The notes under the pieces are model-generated. The model did no database searches. It saw nothing but the letters and a program-made list of their open reading frames with translations, and was not told the DNA's origin. A stretch of DNA of 64,000 nt from Lepidostoma basale (taxonomy: Eukaryota > Arthropoda > Insecta > Trichoptera > Lepidostomatidae): assembly GCA_022606425.2 (NCBI GenBank), contig JAHDVF020000875.1:124001-188000 (forward strand). Direction: 5' to 3'. Below, piece by piece: positions 1 through 9,109 of this stretch (position 1 is its first letter; every line of letters starts with the position of its first letter). Position numbers and translations under genes: made by a program.

Positions 1-3000
1 TAAATTTTCCGATTCATCAGCCGACTTCACTATGCCATCTTTATCAACAAGTATATATTCTGCATCGACCAAATTAAGAAATTGGCCATCAGTGGCCTTC
101 TTCAATGAAGACTTTCTTGGATGCGTAGTTTCAGCGTACTCTGGTTTCCTGATTTCAGCCGACTTCACATTTGCAGTTAATTCCCTCTCCGGGCTAGAGT
201 ATGGAGAGTGGCTGGAAGATTTGGCGGGTTGAATATCAGATGGGAAATTACCCAAAATCTCTGAAAGATTTCTTTCTGCATCTTCAATCAATGTTTTCTT
301 ATCCGGCATACCGAGAATCTTTCGGCAGCGTTCTTCGTATGTTTCACTCCTGACAAATGGAGCCTTTGGCTTTGTCTTGGTTATTTTCTCTGTGTGCTCA
401 TTAGTTTCCGTTGTAAGCAAATTGTTAACTTCCGAATCTTTCGAGGGGGTGACTTTTGATGGAGACTCATCCGATGTGTCGTCGTAAAGAGATGACTTCT
501 TTAATGAACTTTTTCGAGTCACTTCCGAAGTCTTGTCAATCGAGCTTTTCTTCAGGATAGATGAGACCGTGTCTTTTTTATAAGTACCGGAGTCATATGT
601 AGTTGTCGTGTTTTTCTTGAAATCTACATCGTCTTCCGAATCCACTCGGTCAACATTGGTAATCAGATGATTGTTTCTGTTTGATACAAACTCTATTTCA
701 CTGACCGAAGTTGTTGGCGAGCTATCTCGACTTTTAATTATTTTTCTGGGACGTTCAAGAGAATCAATGTATCGTGTGGGACTCGGAGACGAGTGGCGAT
801 TAATAGGAGGGGAATGTCCGCGACTGGAGTTAACACTCGTTGGGATTCTAGATGGACTAACAGATTGCGGTCTCACTGGGCTGGAAGAACTGACACGGCT
901 GGGGCTCTTAGACTGAGGACTCTGTGTCGGGTCTGCATATGGATACTCCCTACTGGGAGAATCACGAGATGGACCAGAAGCAATTCTTGTTGGGCTGGTG
1001 TGAGGCGAACCGCGAGATGGACTAGTCGGATACCGTGGAGTATTTTTGCGTGTAGGGCTTACAGAGGGTGAAGTGTATCCAGGAGATTTCCTTGTATCTT
1101 CTCTGGGTCTAGTAGGACTAGAATCTAAAGGTTTTCTTGTAGGACTGCTGTAAGGTGATCCGTGAGTTGGACTTGAAGGATACCGCGGAGTGTTTTTACG
1201 CGTAGGACTTACAGCGGGCGAACCATATCTAGGAGATTTCCTTGTATCCTCTATAGGCCTAGTAGGGCTAGAACCAGATGGCTTCCTCGTAGGACTACTA
1301 TAAGGTGAGCCGTGGCTCGGACTTGAAGGATGTCGGGGAGTATTTTTACGGGTAGGACTCAAAGAAGGTGAGTTGTATCCAGGAGTTCTCCTTGCCTCGT
1401 TTCTTGGTCTGTTAGGGCTAGAATCCAATGGATTTCTTGTAGGGCTGCTGTTGGGAGATTTGCGAGTTGGACTCGCAGGATAACGTGGAGTGTCTTTCCT
1501 AGTAGGACTCACAGATGAGGGAGTGGAGTTGATAGTTTTTCTCGTGTCGTCTCTTCGAGTATTATAAGTTGTCTTCTCAACAGAGTATTTTGTTGGAGAA
1601 TAACTCCTCTGAGGAGTAACATTACGCATGTCGTCGCTTGGGCGCCTCGTTGGAGACCTGTCACCGTAATCGGGCACTTTCTTTCTATCGGGACTCTTTC
1701 CAGGAGAACTTTCCCTCGTATTATTAGGGGGCTCGTGTCCTCTTACATCCGATCTGTTTACAACACGATTAGTGGTATTGGTCGTTCGATCAGATTCATG
1801 GGTGGATTTCGTGATGGTGGTGTTGCGATCTGAAGAAAGTCTTCTCGGCGGAGAAGTGTCGGATGGTTTCTTAGGACTAAGAGAACGAAATGACTTCTCG
1901 GGGCTAGTGCTCCTTAGGGAAGTTGTGCTCGTCCTTAAGCTTCTGTTACTTCCTCGAGTGGGGGATTCACGGCTGAGAGGATTCTCCGGACTGGCCCTGA
2001 GCGAGCGAGCCCAGGCTTCATGAGTGGGACTGTTATCCACGCTGACGCGCTTGCTAGTATAGTCCGATTGATATGTCGTCAGATATTCTCCGGTTGTCTT
2101 CTTGTTAATATAATCTTCCGTGCATTTTTCAACGACAGGTTTCGGAAATTCACTGTCCAAAACGTTCTTATCAATTTGAAGAACTTCTTCAACGATAGTT
2201 TTCGAATTGTCCACGACTCTGTCATCCGTTGATTTGTCGATAAGTCTAGTACTGCGATTATCAGTAACGATCTTACTCGATCTAGTACTGCAGTCTGAAA
2301 ACTTACTAACGCTTTCTGCTTTTTCGGAATAATTATCCGAATCATCGGCAACATTTTTTGTTGTTACCACTGTGCTCTCCGTGTGTGTTTTGGTGGTATT
2401 GCCTTCTGGTAGATCATTGTTTGAATCGAAATCTCTATTACGCCGGGTATCAGAATGTCTGCTAGACACAGAAACATTATCAGAATCAATCAGTTTCGAG
2501 TGCTTGTTTATCGAAGTTTGCGATGAAGTGAGGTGACTACCAGTCTCCAGACGACTGCCAGACTTCTTCTCTGATCGCGTATTATACGAGCCTGTGGTCT
2601 CGGTACTGGTGCTCGTGACAATAGTTCCATCTGGCAAAGATCTCTTCTCAATGATGACAGTCGTATACTGATCAGGGTGCTGAACTTTTCGTGAAATCAA
2701 CTCCCCATCTTCAAATTGTTTAGACTCGCGAGTTGTAACGCTGGAAGACGTATTACTGATGTTGTCCTTTACACATTTCCTAACATTTGATGTATTCTCG
2801 GTGGAAGAATCGATTTTTTTGAAATCAGAAATATTTTCGGTTGTTGAGTCGGAAAGTTGAACGTTCTCCCTATTGCCAGTCGCGTTTTCGTTGTCAATAA
2901 AATCTTGGTTGGAATCGAACTTGCGAGTGACGGACGACTTGGTAACTGAAGACCCCACAGTGCTCGTGGTGGAAGAGGTCAAAACTCCGTCGTCTGTTTT

Positions 3001-3245
3001 AGAAACAACCTGTTCCTTCGCGAAAGTTTTTCCTTTTTTCTCCGCGCTGAACATTTTGGTGTTCTTGTCTTCATGCTGGGTGACAGACTGGACGTTCTCT
3101 TTGAGGGCCGTGAAGGAGGCGTTCCCTCCGTCTACTTCCTTGGTGCCAGACTTGTGCGCCACCGTCATTTCGGACTGGGTCTTTCCATCGTCGCTGATTT
3201 CGTTTTTGGACACCACGGTCCAACCGGCGTTGCTGTTCTCCGCAT
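1..3245 (-). CDS. Smoothelin-like protein, coding exon 3 (partial, runs off left edge)
   Basis: On the minus strand the frame is open for 1,081 codons from a splice acceptor (CTAG at 3246-3249) to the window edge; I checked the frame line by line and saw no stop. It continues in phase from exon 2: the last G of exon 2 plus AT makes an Asp codon. With exons 1 and 2 it gives 1,186 visible residues. The start of this exon ('NAGWTVVSK', then a 'DGKTQSEMTV' stretch) is Thr/Ser/Val rich. The middle is an SPTR-rich repeat region at about residues 670-865, and the rest is charged, Ser/Thr-rich and probably disordered. No enzyme motif or membrane segment is seen. Smoothelins are actin-associated muscle proteins with N-terminal smoothelin motifs and a C-terminal calponin-homology domain; any such domain would lie left of the window. 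Family assignment rests on exons 1-2. A giant sarcomeric or cytoskeletal scaffold of another family remains possible. Confidence 0.8.
965..1560 (-). repeat. In-frame 150-bp (50-codon) tandem repeat inside exon 3
   Basis: Four consecutive copies keep an exact 150-nt period: the Tyr/His-Pro anchor codon after 'NTPR' falls at 1030, 1180, 1330 and 1480. Each unit encodes a chain of SPTR-type motifs such as 'SPTRKNTPRYPSSPTHGSP'. The outer copies are more diverged than the central two. The period is a multiple of three, so copy-number change would keep the frame. S/T-P sites beside Arg/Lys suggest proline-directed phosphorylation or microtubule/actin binding; that is inference. Confidence 0.9.
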
Positions 3246-3671
3246 CTAGAAGGAAATACTCGTACTTTAGTCAACTCAACAGAATTAGTGCACAAGACTT
3301 GCTATTTGGCTAATGTTTACTTATAATTATTTACGACTCTTTGATTCTTGAGTTGCTCTATAAGATAGTGAATGCTCCATATATTTTATAGTATTTTCTT
3401 ACTGAAAACGTCAGTTTGATGTCATAATGTTGAACAAAATGCTCTCCCTGCAGGCATTTTCGGAGGCAGGCTATTGATGCAGCCAATATATTTATTAATT
3501 TCATAAATAAAATAAAATAAAGCTTTGAATATTACCCATGGAATTATAATTACTCTAAATAGTAACGCTCGTATCCAAGCTTCATCAGGATAATATAAAA
3601 ATACAGATTTACAGATTCATATGAAAATGTATGTATATTTGAAATCAAAGATTAACTTTAAAATCAGATTC

Positions 3672-4090
3672 TCTTACAACATTTTGTTTTTTTGAATGTA
3701 TACGAATACTTGTAGACAAATACTGGATATTACCCATTACGGATGTTTTAATCGTTAAGAATTAATTGTATCTCAATAGAGACGAAGATGTAAATTTTTA
3801 CAGGACTTCTGACTTGTCATTGGTCTTACCTCTAGTCTCAATAGATGGCGCTAGTGTAGATTGAACTAAAATGTGTGAAATGTTTCCCAACATGGTAGCA
3901 TATATACAATTTTCAAATAATTGTCAGGCGTGGTGTTCGTAGAAGGGCGGGATGGGGAATGTTGTATTACATAAAGAGATCGCTTAACCCAACCAATGAC
4001 AGGTCATAAGTCCTGTAAACGCCTCGACCACCATATTCTGTTTCCAAATAATTAACATCTTCGTCTCTATTGAGATAGAACGGATTTTCT
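3672..4090. mobile_element. Rep-D copy in intron 2
   Basis: The left part reads as the reverse unit (AATACTTGTAGACAAATACT, then ATCTCAATAGAGACGAAGA) and the right part as the forward unit, ending CATCTTCGTCTCTATTGAGA. The copy is therefore an inverted pair with 'AGATGGCGCTAGTGTAGATT' between the arms. The same blocks recur at 32173, 37948, 54585 and 57192. Confidence 0.8.
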
Positions 4091-4109
4091 TGTTAGTTTT
4101 AAAGAACGC

Positions 4110-4467
4110 AAACTTATTGATAATAATAATTTAATGGCGGTAATAATAATAATTTAACGGCGATAATGGCGGTAGCCTTTCACATCGCGTTAAAAAGATC
4201 TTCTGCTTAATGCTTAAAATCCAATCATCACAGATGGCGCTAGTGTGTAGATTGAAACTATCATGTAAAGGGTGGTGTTACAGATTAACATATATACAAC
4301 TTCCAAAAAATTGTCAGACATGGTGGTCATAAGAAAAGGTGGAATGGGGAATGTTGTATTACATAAATCGTGCGCTTAACCCAATCAATGACAGGTCATA
4401 AGTCATGTAAACACCTCGATCACCATATTCTGTTTCCAATTTGCATGTTCGTCTCTATTGAGATAGG
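4110..4467 (+). mobile_element. Rep-D copy ending 13 bp from the exon 2 splice donor
   Basis: Forward-orientation Rep-D with the blocks 'GGCGGTAGCCTTTCACAT', 'AGATGGCGCTAGTGTG', 'ACCCAATCAATGACAGGTC' and the end 'CGTCTCTATTGAGATAG'. The end of the repeat lies at about 4467 and the exon 2 donor GT is at 4480-4479, so almost none of the original intron start is left between them. Confidence 0.8.
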
Positions 4468-4480
4468 TATTGTTGCACAC

Positions 4481-4739
4481 CTTGCAGAGAGTAGTTATAG
4501 TCCCTCGTGGGCGACTCCGAGTCCCTGATCTCCTTGGACTTGAGGGACTGGAAGCACTGGTCCGCGAAGGAGTCCGAGTGAGCGGCGCGCGCGCCCTTGC
4601 CCCCCCCCTGGTCGCCCCCCGGGCCGGCCCCCTCCCCGCCGCCCTCGGCCCCGTACAGGGACTTGAGGCGCTCCTCCCGCAGGCGGTACATGTGGGCGCG
4701 GATCTCCTTCTTGCGGCCGAAGTCGTCCGTCTGCTGCCA
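4481..4739 (-). CDS. Smoothelin-like protein, coding exon 2
   Basis: Acceptor TTGGCAG ends at 4740 and donor CAAG|GTGTGC begins at 4480, giving 259 nt that enter in phase 0 and leave in phase 1. It encodes residues 19-104. Together with exon 1 it forms a smoothelin motif: 'DEDVLRRM' (exon 1), then 'WQQTDDFG' and 'RKKEIRAHMYRLREE' (residues 19-41). This lines up with the repeated vertebrate smoothelin motif (D/E-E-x-L-x-K-M, D-F-E-E-R-K-x-I-R-x-x-x-R-x-L-R). A Gly-rich linker and a Ser-rich tail follow. The exon is strikingly GC-rich compared with its surroundings, a sign of coding constraint. An unspliced transcript would stop nine codons later at a TAG lying inside Rep-D. Confidence 0.85.
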
Positions 4740-4782
4740 CTGCCAAGATAAATATCACATTCATGGTAAAACTCCATTATCA

Positions 4783-4840
4783 TTTATTTATTATTTTTTT
4801 ACGTATACAACAAGGTCGATTGAACCCGACCGGTAAATAG
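4783..4840 (-). mobile_element. SINE-1 3'-end fragment in intron 1
   Basis: T-rich start then 'TATACAACAAGGTCGATTGA', matching the 3' end of the longer minus-strand SINE-1 copy at 46010-46222. The tRNA-like head is missing. A short TAGACAGG-type tandem array follows at about 4841-4876. Confidence 0.55.
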
Positions 4841-5019
4841 GTAGACAGTAACAGGTAGACAGGTAGACAGACATGGTTGTTTGATTGGTTTAACAGAGAG
4901 CATTCTTAAAATAATCCCAATCGCAATCCTTGTAAAGATGATTTTATCAAACAATAAGTTATTACAATAAGAACTGGGGAAGCCATACAATTTTTATACA
5001 TAATAATATCTGATTGATT

Positions 5020-5380
5020 TTATATTACCAGGTTTTCCTCAGTCTTTCTCTATTTAAAGTAGTTCCATTTACCTCGTTTACATGTACTTTCGTCTTCATT
5101 TTTGTCTTCATTCATTCTTTACATATGTCCAAACCATCTTAATGATAACTAACTAATTAACCATCACGCCGTCTCGCCGAAGGGGTAGGCAGAAAGAATG
5201 GACTGCCACACTTTAACCGATGCGGCACTGCATCCTTCTCTATTCGCCCCCGTGGGAGACGCAGTGTGATGAGTTGCGAACCTCATCACCAGCAATAGGC
5301 ACATCTTAATGATCCTATTATTATTTTGTTTATAACACTTCTTTTAGAAGTATTTGACATTCAATCATATACATACATAG
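5020..5380 (-). mobile_element. LINE-A fragment in intron 1, split by SINE-3
   Basis: Minus-strand LINE-A C-terminal coding relic ('TTTTCCTCAGTCTTTCTC', 'ATATGTCCAAACCATCTTAA'), continuing after the SINE-3 insertion at 5314 with 'CCTATTATTATTTTGTT'. It is decayed and not functional. Confidence 0.7.
5147..5301 (-). mobile_element. SINE-3 copy with 12-bp target duplication
   Basis: A 155-bp element flanked by perfect direct repeats CATCTTAATGAT (5135-5146 and 5302-5313). On the minus strand it starts with an unrelated head ('TGCCTATTGCTGGTGATGAG', 'GTTCGCAACTCATC') and ends with the LINE-A 3' end ('TGTGGCAGTCCATTC' to 'ACGGCGTGATGG') plus a GTTA-type tail. It sits inside a LINE-A relic. Other copies: 48505-48631 and 56949-57107. 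Confidence 0.85.
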
Positions 5381-5394
5381 TTATACACAATCGT

Positions 5395-5554
5395 CTAAGA
5401 GATCCTACTGGGAGGGGGAGGGGGGACATTTTACTATAGTGAAACAATTTAATATATTTCGAAAGGGCGAGGTGTGCTGTGACGCAAAGATCGCGAGAGG
5501 AGCATATTGGAAGTCATATTCGTCTAGGTCCAGTGATTACCTGATGTCTTAGCA
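5395..5554. other. Intron 1 sequence without recognised features
   Basis: Contains a G-run (GGGAGGGGGAGGGGGG) but no coding frame or repeat that I recognise. Confidence 0.5.
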
Positions 5555-5685
5555 AGGCGCCTTCAAGTGCCAATCAAGAGTGCCTTATCAAGGCGAAACA
5601 TGTCATTACCAAAAAATAAACAAAAATTCCAGAAAACAGATGTTTTCATTAGTATTGACTATTTAATATGGAATTTTATTTAATT
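5555..5685 (+). mobile_element. Pal-1 right-arm fragment
   Basis: Contains 'GCCTTATCAAGGCGAAACAT', then 'GTCATTACC' and the end block 'CAGATGTTTTCATTAGTATT'. This is one arm of the Pal-1 palindrome; the opposite arm is absent. Confidence 0.7.
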
Positions 5686-5721
5686 ATTTAAGAAACGAAT
5701 ATTGTTGTTTTAGGTACATAC

Positions 5722-5785
5722 CATTCGCCGAAGGACGTCTTCATCTTGGATGAGCGATACATCGCCCTCCGACATGGCGGCGGCT
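5722..5785 (-). CDS. Smoothelin-like protein, exon with start codon
   Basis: The ATG at 5775-5773 lies in a good start context (GCCGCCATGT), ten bases after a splice acceptor (TGTTGTCTTGTTGCAG ends at 5786). The coding part, 5775-5722, is 18 codons and ends ...CGAATG|GTATGT, a consensus donor, in phase 0. It encodes 'MSEGDVSLIQDEDVLRRM', the first half of the smoothelin motif completed by exon 2. At least one 5' UTR exon and the promoter must lie upstream (to the right); I could not place them. Confidence 0.85.
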
Positions 5786-6044
5786 CTGCAACAAGACAAC
5801 ACACTTCTTCATTATCACACCGCAGGCATAGGCATATGAGGGGCGGGTGGGCTTGGCTGCTATCTATCGACTGAGGGTGAGTTGTATCCATTCGTATTTC
5901 CAAAGCGTCCCTTTTCTAGTTCAAACCCGTATTATGACTTGACTTTACTAGTAAATTTAATTAATACGAATGAATAGTTATAAGTTATTCGAAAATCTTG
6001 ACAACCAATACATTAAAAAAAAAAGAAAGACTAATACTAATAAT
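5786..6044. other. Upstream intron sequence
   Basis: AT-rich sequence with a short GC-rich patch near 5840. No gene or repeat recognised. Confidence 0.5.
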
Positions 6045-6212
6045 AATAAGGATTTTAATCAATGATATTAGAATTTATTTTACAATCTTCAATGTGAGCA
6101 GAAAATAGCTCATTATTATGAAGAAGGAATCTGGTCGTGTCCAGGCTTAAACCTATGTCCCCTGGATCAGGAGCCAAGCGTTCTATCCCCTAGACCACCA
6201 CCCGATAATACT
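6045..6212 (-). mobile_element. SINE-2 copy (tRNA-related)
   Basis: On the minus strand it reads GGTGGTGGTCTAGGGGATAG, then a 'GATCCAGGGG' block and 'AGGTTTAAGCCTGGACAC'. The first resembles a pol III A box and the last a diverged B box. The same layout recurs at 26530-26695 (-) and 41715-41850 (+), so this is a dispersed SINE and not a tRNA gene. Confidence 0.75.
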
Positions 6213-6502
6213 ATCTTTCATTTATATTATCTTTATAAGTTATATTATAGAACGCGTTGTATACACAGGGTGTCATTGTGCTTATAAATGTGTTTTTTTA
6301 ATATAATCTAATGACATTGTTTTTTTTTTAATCTAATGATTTTACTGAAATCTCTGTATGGAGGTTCATTATAAATCCCAACGAAATAAAACGATATTTT
6401 TTAAAGTATTTATTAAAAAACATCGTTTTATTTATTATTAAATAATAAATATGGTTTAGTAAGAAACCAATGGTGGTTTGACATATTTAAAATTCAATTA
6501 TA
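6213..6502. other. AT-rich sequence without recognised features
   Basis: Poly-T and poly-A tracts and a short self-complementary TTTTAAAGTATTT block. No coding frame or known repeat. Confidence 0.5.
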
Positions 6503-6664
6503 CACTTTTTTAATACTTTGTATAAAAACTAAAGAGTAAGTAGCGCCAACCGGTTTCACTCTGTAGCGAGCTTCCACAGGACTATACACAAAACTCCCTA
6601 CAGAGTAAAACCGGTTGGCGCTACTTACTCATAATAAAGTGGTTTTTATACAAAGTATTTAATT
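6503..6664. mobile_element. Pal-2 palindromic element, copy 1
   Basis: Long inverted repeat: 'AATACTTTGTATAAAAAC' and 'GAGTAAGTAGCGCCAACCGG' on the left are mirrored by 'CCGGTTGGCGCTACTTACTC' and 'GTTTTTATACAAAGTATT' on the right. A second copy lies at 38494-38690. No ORF. Size and shape are those of a MITE or foldback element. Confidence 0.85.
6540..6587 (-). ncRNA. Hammerhead-like motif, Pal-2 copy 1 left arm (degenerate)
   Basis: Minus strand: stem I GACTATAC upstream... read as GTATAGTC, then core CTGTGGA (one mismatch to CUGANGA), GTGAAA, self-complementary ACCGGT, T, and GGCGCTAC as the other side of stem I (6 of 8 positions pair, one by wobble). Stem II is poor. Probably inactive. Confidence 0.4.
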
Positions 6665-6914
6665 CAATTTTTAATGAGTATATTTAACAATTTGCAGTTG
6701 TGACCGATATTATGGTAATTTGGACCACACATGCTTCGCTTTTACGTAAATTATATACGTATGTATTATATTATACGTTATATTATAGGTTTGTTCACAC
6801 GGTTAGCTCATTACACGGCTTGATCGATCTTCGCATTTCATTAGGCGCGCTGCACACTTAGTTATCGATGTAGGTAGTGTAGTGTAGTGTAGTGCAGTGC
6901 AGTGTACGGTTATT
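6665..6914. other. Possible upstream region with GTAGT repeats
   Basis: Includes the short tandem GTAGT array at 6868-6900 and a GC-richer stretch from about 6790. It might hold a promoter or 5' UTR for the ORF at 6915 or for the minus-strand gene, but I see no decisive core-promoter motif. Confidence 0.35.
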
Positions 6915-7091
6915 ATGAAAGTGTCCGAACACGAGATGAGATCTCCGGCAGATAACAGTACGGCCCGGCCCAAGTTCACGGCGGCCGCGCTCGCTACACT
7001 ACTCGCCGGACATTTGCAATTGAAATTGCTCGGCTCGTGGCTCGTGCCCGCACTTAGCTGTTTCTCGGAAGCCAGACCAGCTGCCAGATAG
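6915..7091 (+). CDS. Unrecognised 58-codon ORF, candidate first exon
   Basis: Starts ATGAAAGTG and is GC-rich at third positions, unlike the AT-rich flanks. It encodes a charged N-terminus ('MKVSEHEMRSP', then 'RPKFTAAALATLLAG') followed by a weakly hydrophobic stretch, and ends in TAG. No strong splice donor was found inside it. The layout is vaguely like the N-terminus of a sugar transporter, but the match is too weak to name. It may be a real divergent exon or chance. Confidence 0.25.
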   Translation: MKVSEHEMRSPADNSTARPKFTAAALATLLAGHLQLKLLGSWLVPALSCFSEARPAAR

Positions 7092-7184
7092 GAGAAATGA
7101 TAGAAACTAACACCTCAGCGCAAGGTCGCATGAAATGTCAATCCAAGACGATTCCACATGCGAGATATAATTGATTACTAGAAA
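7092..7184. other. Short spacer
   Basis: No recognisable feature. Confidence 0.4.
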
Positions 7185-7365
7185 ATAATGATTAACAGGG
7201 TGTACATTAACGATGTGAATGGAGTACGGAATCAAGAAAAACATGGCATGGCCAAATTAATCAAATTTTAAACGTCGAGAATGTTAGAAATCGGTGTGTC
7301 AGGTTAGAGTAGCGTGGCGGTCCATTCTCTCTTCTTACCCTTTCGGGGAAACGGTGTAATGATTT
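7185..7365 (+). mobile_element. LINE-A 3' fragment
   Basis: Relic of the C-terminal coding end ('GTGTACATTAACGATGTGAA', 'AAAACATGGCATGGCCAAAT') and the 3' end ('CCCTTTCGGGGAAACGG') of LINE-A. Stops and deletions show decay. Confidence 0.7.
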
Positions 7366-7541
7366 CTCAAATATCATAAATGATTTTAAAAGAGCGGCAA
7401 AAGTTTTGACGTTTGTATCGGTCTAGAAAATATTATTTTTTATTTCTTCTATGTTCGTCATACTTTGTGTTGTAAATGTTTTATTTGTCTTTTTCTTTTT
7501 TTATATACTTTGTATTATACATACAACAGTATTAAAATTAC

Positions 7542-7584
7542 ATATAAGACATGTTTCGGACAACCAGTCCTTCTTCAGTGATAC
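7542..7584 (-). ncRNA. Hammerhead-like motif, Pal-3 left arm
   Basis: Minus strand: GTATCA, CTGAAGA, A, stem II GGAC/GTCC, GAAA, ACATGT, C, then TTATAT. Core and stem II are perfect; stem I has one extra mismatch compared with the right arm. Confidence 0.55.
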
Positions 7585-7758
7585 ATATTATAAAGATACA
7601 TATTTAAAATATTATAAAATTGTTTACAAATATAATATGATAAATTTTGACAGATTTTTACAAATATACAAATTTACAAATATGACAATTTTGACAATAC
7701 TATCAACATTGATTTGTAAACAATTTTATAATATTTTAAATATGTATCTTTATAATAT

Positions 7759-7801
7759 GTATCACTGAAGAAGGACTGGTTGTCCGAAACATGTCTGATA
7801 T
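7759..7801 (+). ncRNA. Hammerhead-like motif, Pal-3 right arm (best copy)
   Basis: GTATCA (7759-7764) pairs with TGATAT (7796-7801) as stem I. CTGAAGA (7765-7771) fits CUGANGA exactly. GGAC (7773-7776) pairs with GTCC (7782-7785) as stem II. GAAA (7786-7789) follows, then ACATGT (7789-7794), self-complementary as expected for a two-molecule stem III, and C7795 at the cleavage position. One extra unpaired A (7772) between the core and stem II is atypical. Such motifs are known from Penelope-like elements and retrozymes. Activity is untested. Confidence 0.6.
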
Positions 7802-7833
7802 GTAATTTTAATAGTGTTGTATATAAAAAAAGA

Positions 7834-8559
7834 AGACAAGAGTATGCTTTTTTAAATTAAAAAACAAACAATAAACATTGGAATCTACCTATAGGGTTTA
7901 ATAACATGAGAGTGGTTAGGTACTCCAAATTTTAACGTTGTATTGTGTTTTATATTGGTTCTTGATTACATGTGCGATATTATAATAGATATTGTCTGGT
8001 GCGATGGACGATGTTAAGATTATATGGTTTAAGAAACACAAGTATGCAATGAACGCTGTAGAAGGAGCTCTTTAATAGTTTTTATTGTACGTATATGATA
8101 CGCAGAATGTTGTCAAAGCACACACGAAAGAAAAAATACAGATTGGTCTATTGTGGGAATGAGATGGGACTACTTATATCTAAATTGAAGATGCACAGGT
8201 ACAATTTTTCGACACGAACTTTGTTGGTAATGAAATTATATCGCAATTAGAGCGAAAATATACCAAACTAGCGAATTATTTTAAATATCTCATAGAATCC
8301 CTATTTTACACTTAAAAGTATGGAACTAAAGTGAAACGAATAATTTTTTTATGCGAAAAAAATCACGAATAAATCCATTGGATTTTAGATAAGCTTAAGG
8401 CGTTAACACTGGATTTGCATAATGTATTTTAATTGAAACACTATTTTTTCACTTTGTGGAAACTCCACTGGTGTTTTTTTCCATTCAGAAGTGGAAAAAA
8501 TTGTTTAATTCATAAAATAATCGTCTAAATGCTTTAGTTTATAGTTTCTTGGAAAATGG
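7834..8559. other. AT-rich sequence without recognised features
   Basis: No coding frame of note, no repeat that I could match to the other families here. Confidence 0.5.
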
Positions 8560-8690
8560 TGCAAAATTCTATATTAAATATTGAATACGAATGAAAACAA
8601 ATGTTTTATAGAAGTTTTTGAGAATGACATGTTTCGCCTTTCTATGGCATTATCAAACAAGGTATAGAGAAAAATATTTAATATAATAAG
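8560..8690 (-). mobile_element. Pal-1 single arm
   Basis: Contains 'GAATACGAATGAAAAC', 'GAGAATGACATGTTTCGCCT' and 'GGCATTATCAAAC'. Only the left arm is present. Confidence 0.7.
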
Positions 8691-8724
8691 AAACACCACT
8701 TTTATAGTGAGAACAGGAGTGTTG

Positions 8725-8935
8725 GACATCTCGGAACAGTGGCAGCGCTAAAATGGCATTGGACAGACCATGTCGCTCGTAGCTCTGACGATAGATGGAC
8801 TAGAACTGCGAGCCGAAACCCAGAACGTCCTCAACTCCGTTGGAGGGACGACATTACAGAGACCGCCGGTACAACTTGGATAGGTGATGTGCCTCACATA
8901 AAAGTTTTAAGCCGCACTTGGCTTTTATCTATTAC
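8725..8935 (+). mobile_element. LINE-B 3' fragment
   Basis: Encodes a relic of the LINE-B C-terminus: 'ALKWHWTDHVARSSDDRWT', then 'RPQLRWRDDI'. It keeps the shared LRW/GHVAR layout and has lost the end after 'TTWIGDV'. Confidence 0.75.
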
Positions 8936-9109
8936 AATAAAAAAAAAATTCTAGTACCAGATATTATTATTATTATTATTTTCTCGAATAGCTTTTTACA
9001 TCATTATAGCTCGAGTCAAATCGATGTGAAGGGTGGAACACCAGAAGAAATATGTATAGAACAGACAGTTATCTATTTGTTGCTCTTATCGTAATGGTTC
9101 ATGCATTCG

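Larger units (their letters stand above)
7497..7833. mobile_element. Pal-3 palindromic element
   Basis: Two arms of about 130 bp in inverted orientation around an AT-rich centre ('AAATATGACAATTTTGACAA'). The arms share 'ATTTAAAATATTATAAAATT', 'GGACAACCAGTCCTTCTTCA' and the outer 'ATTAAAATTACAT' with their complements. No ORF of its own. Each arm carries a hammerhead-like motif; the two are read on opposite strands. Confidence 0.9.

Noticed and set aside
2079..2354. Minus-strand ORF within exon 3
   Set aside because: Out of frame with the spliced reading; a shadow of exon 3.
3672..4467. Hammerhead core in Rep-D
   Set aside because: A GAAAC occurs after the GACGAAGATG block, but there is no CUGANGA core or stem II at the right distance.
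4470..4751. Plus-strand 93-codon ORF
   Set aside because: Antisense shadow of the GC-rich exon 2.
6150..6212. Possible tRNA gene on the minus strand
   Set aside because: Recurs with the same flanking body at 26530 and 41715, so it is SINE-2.
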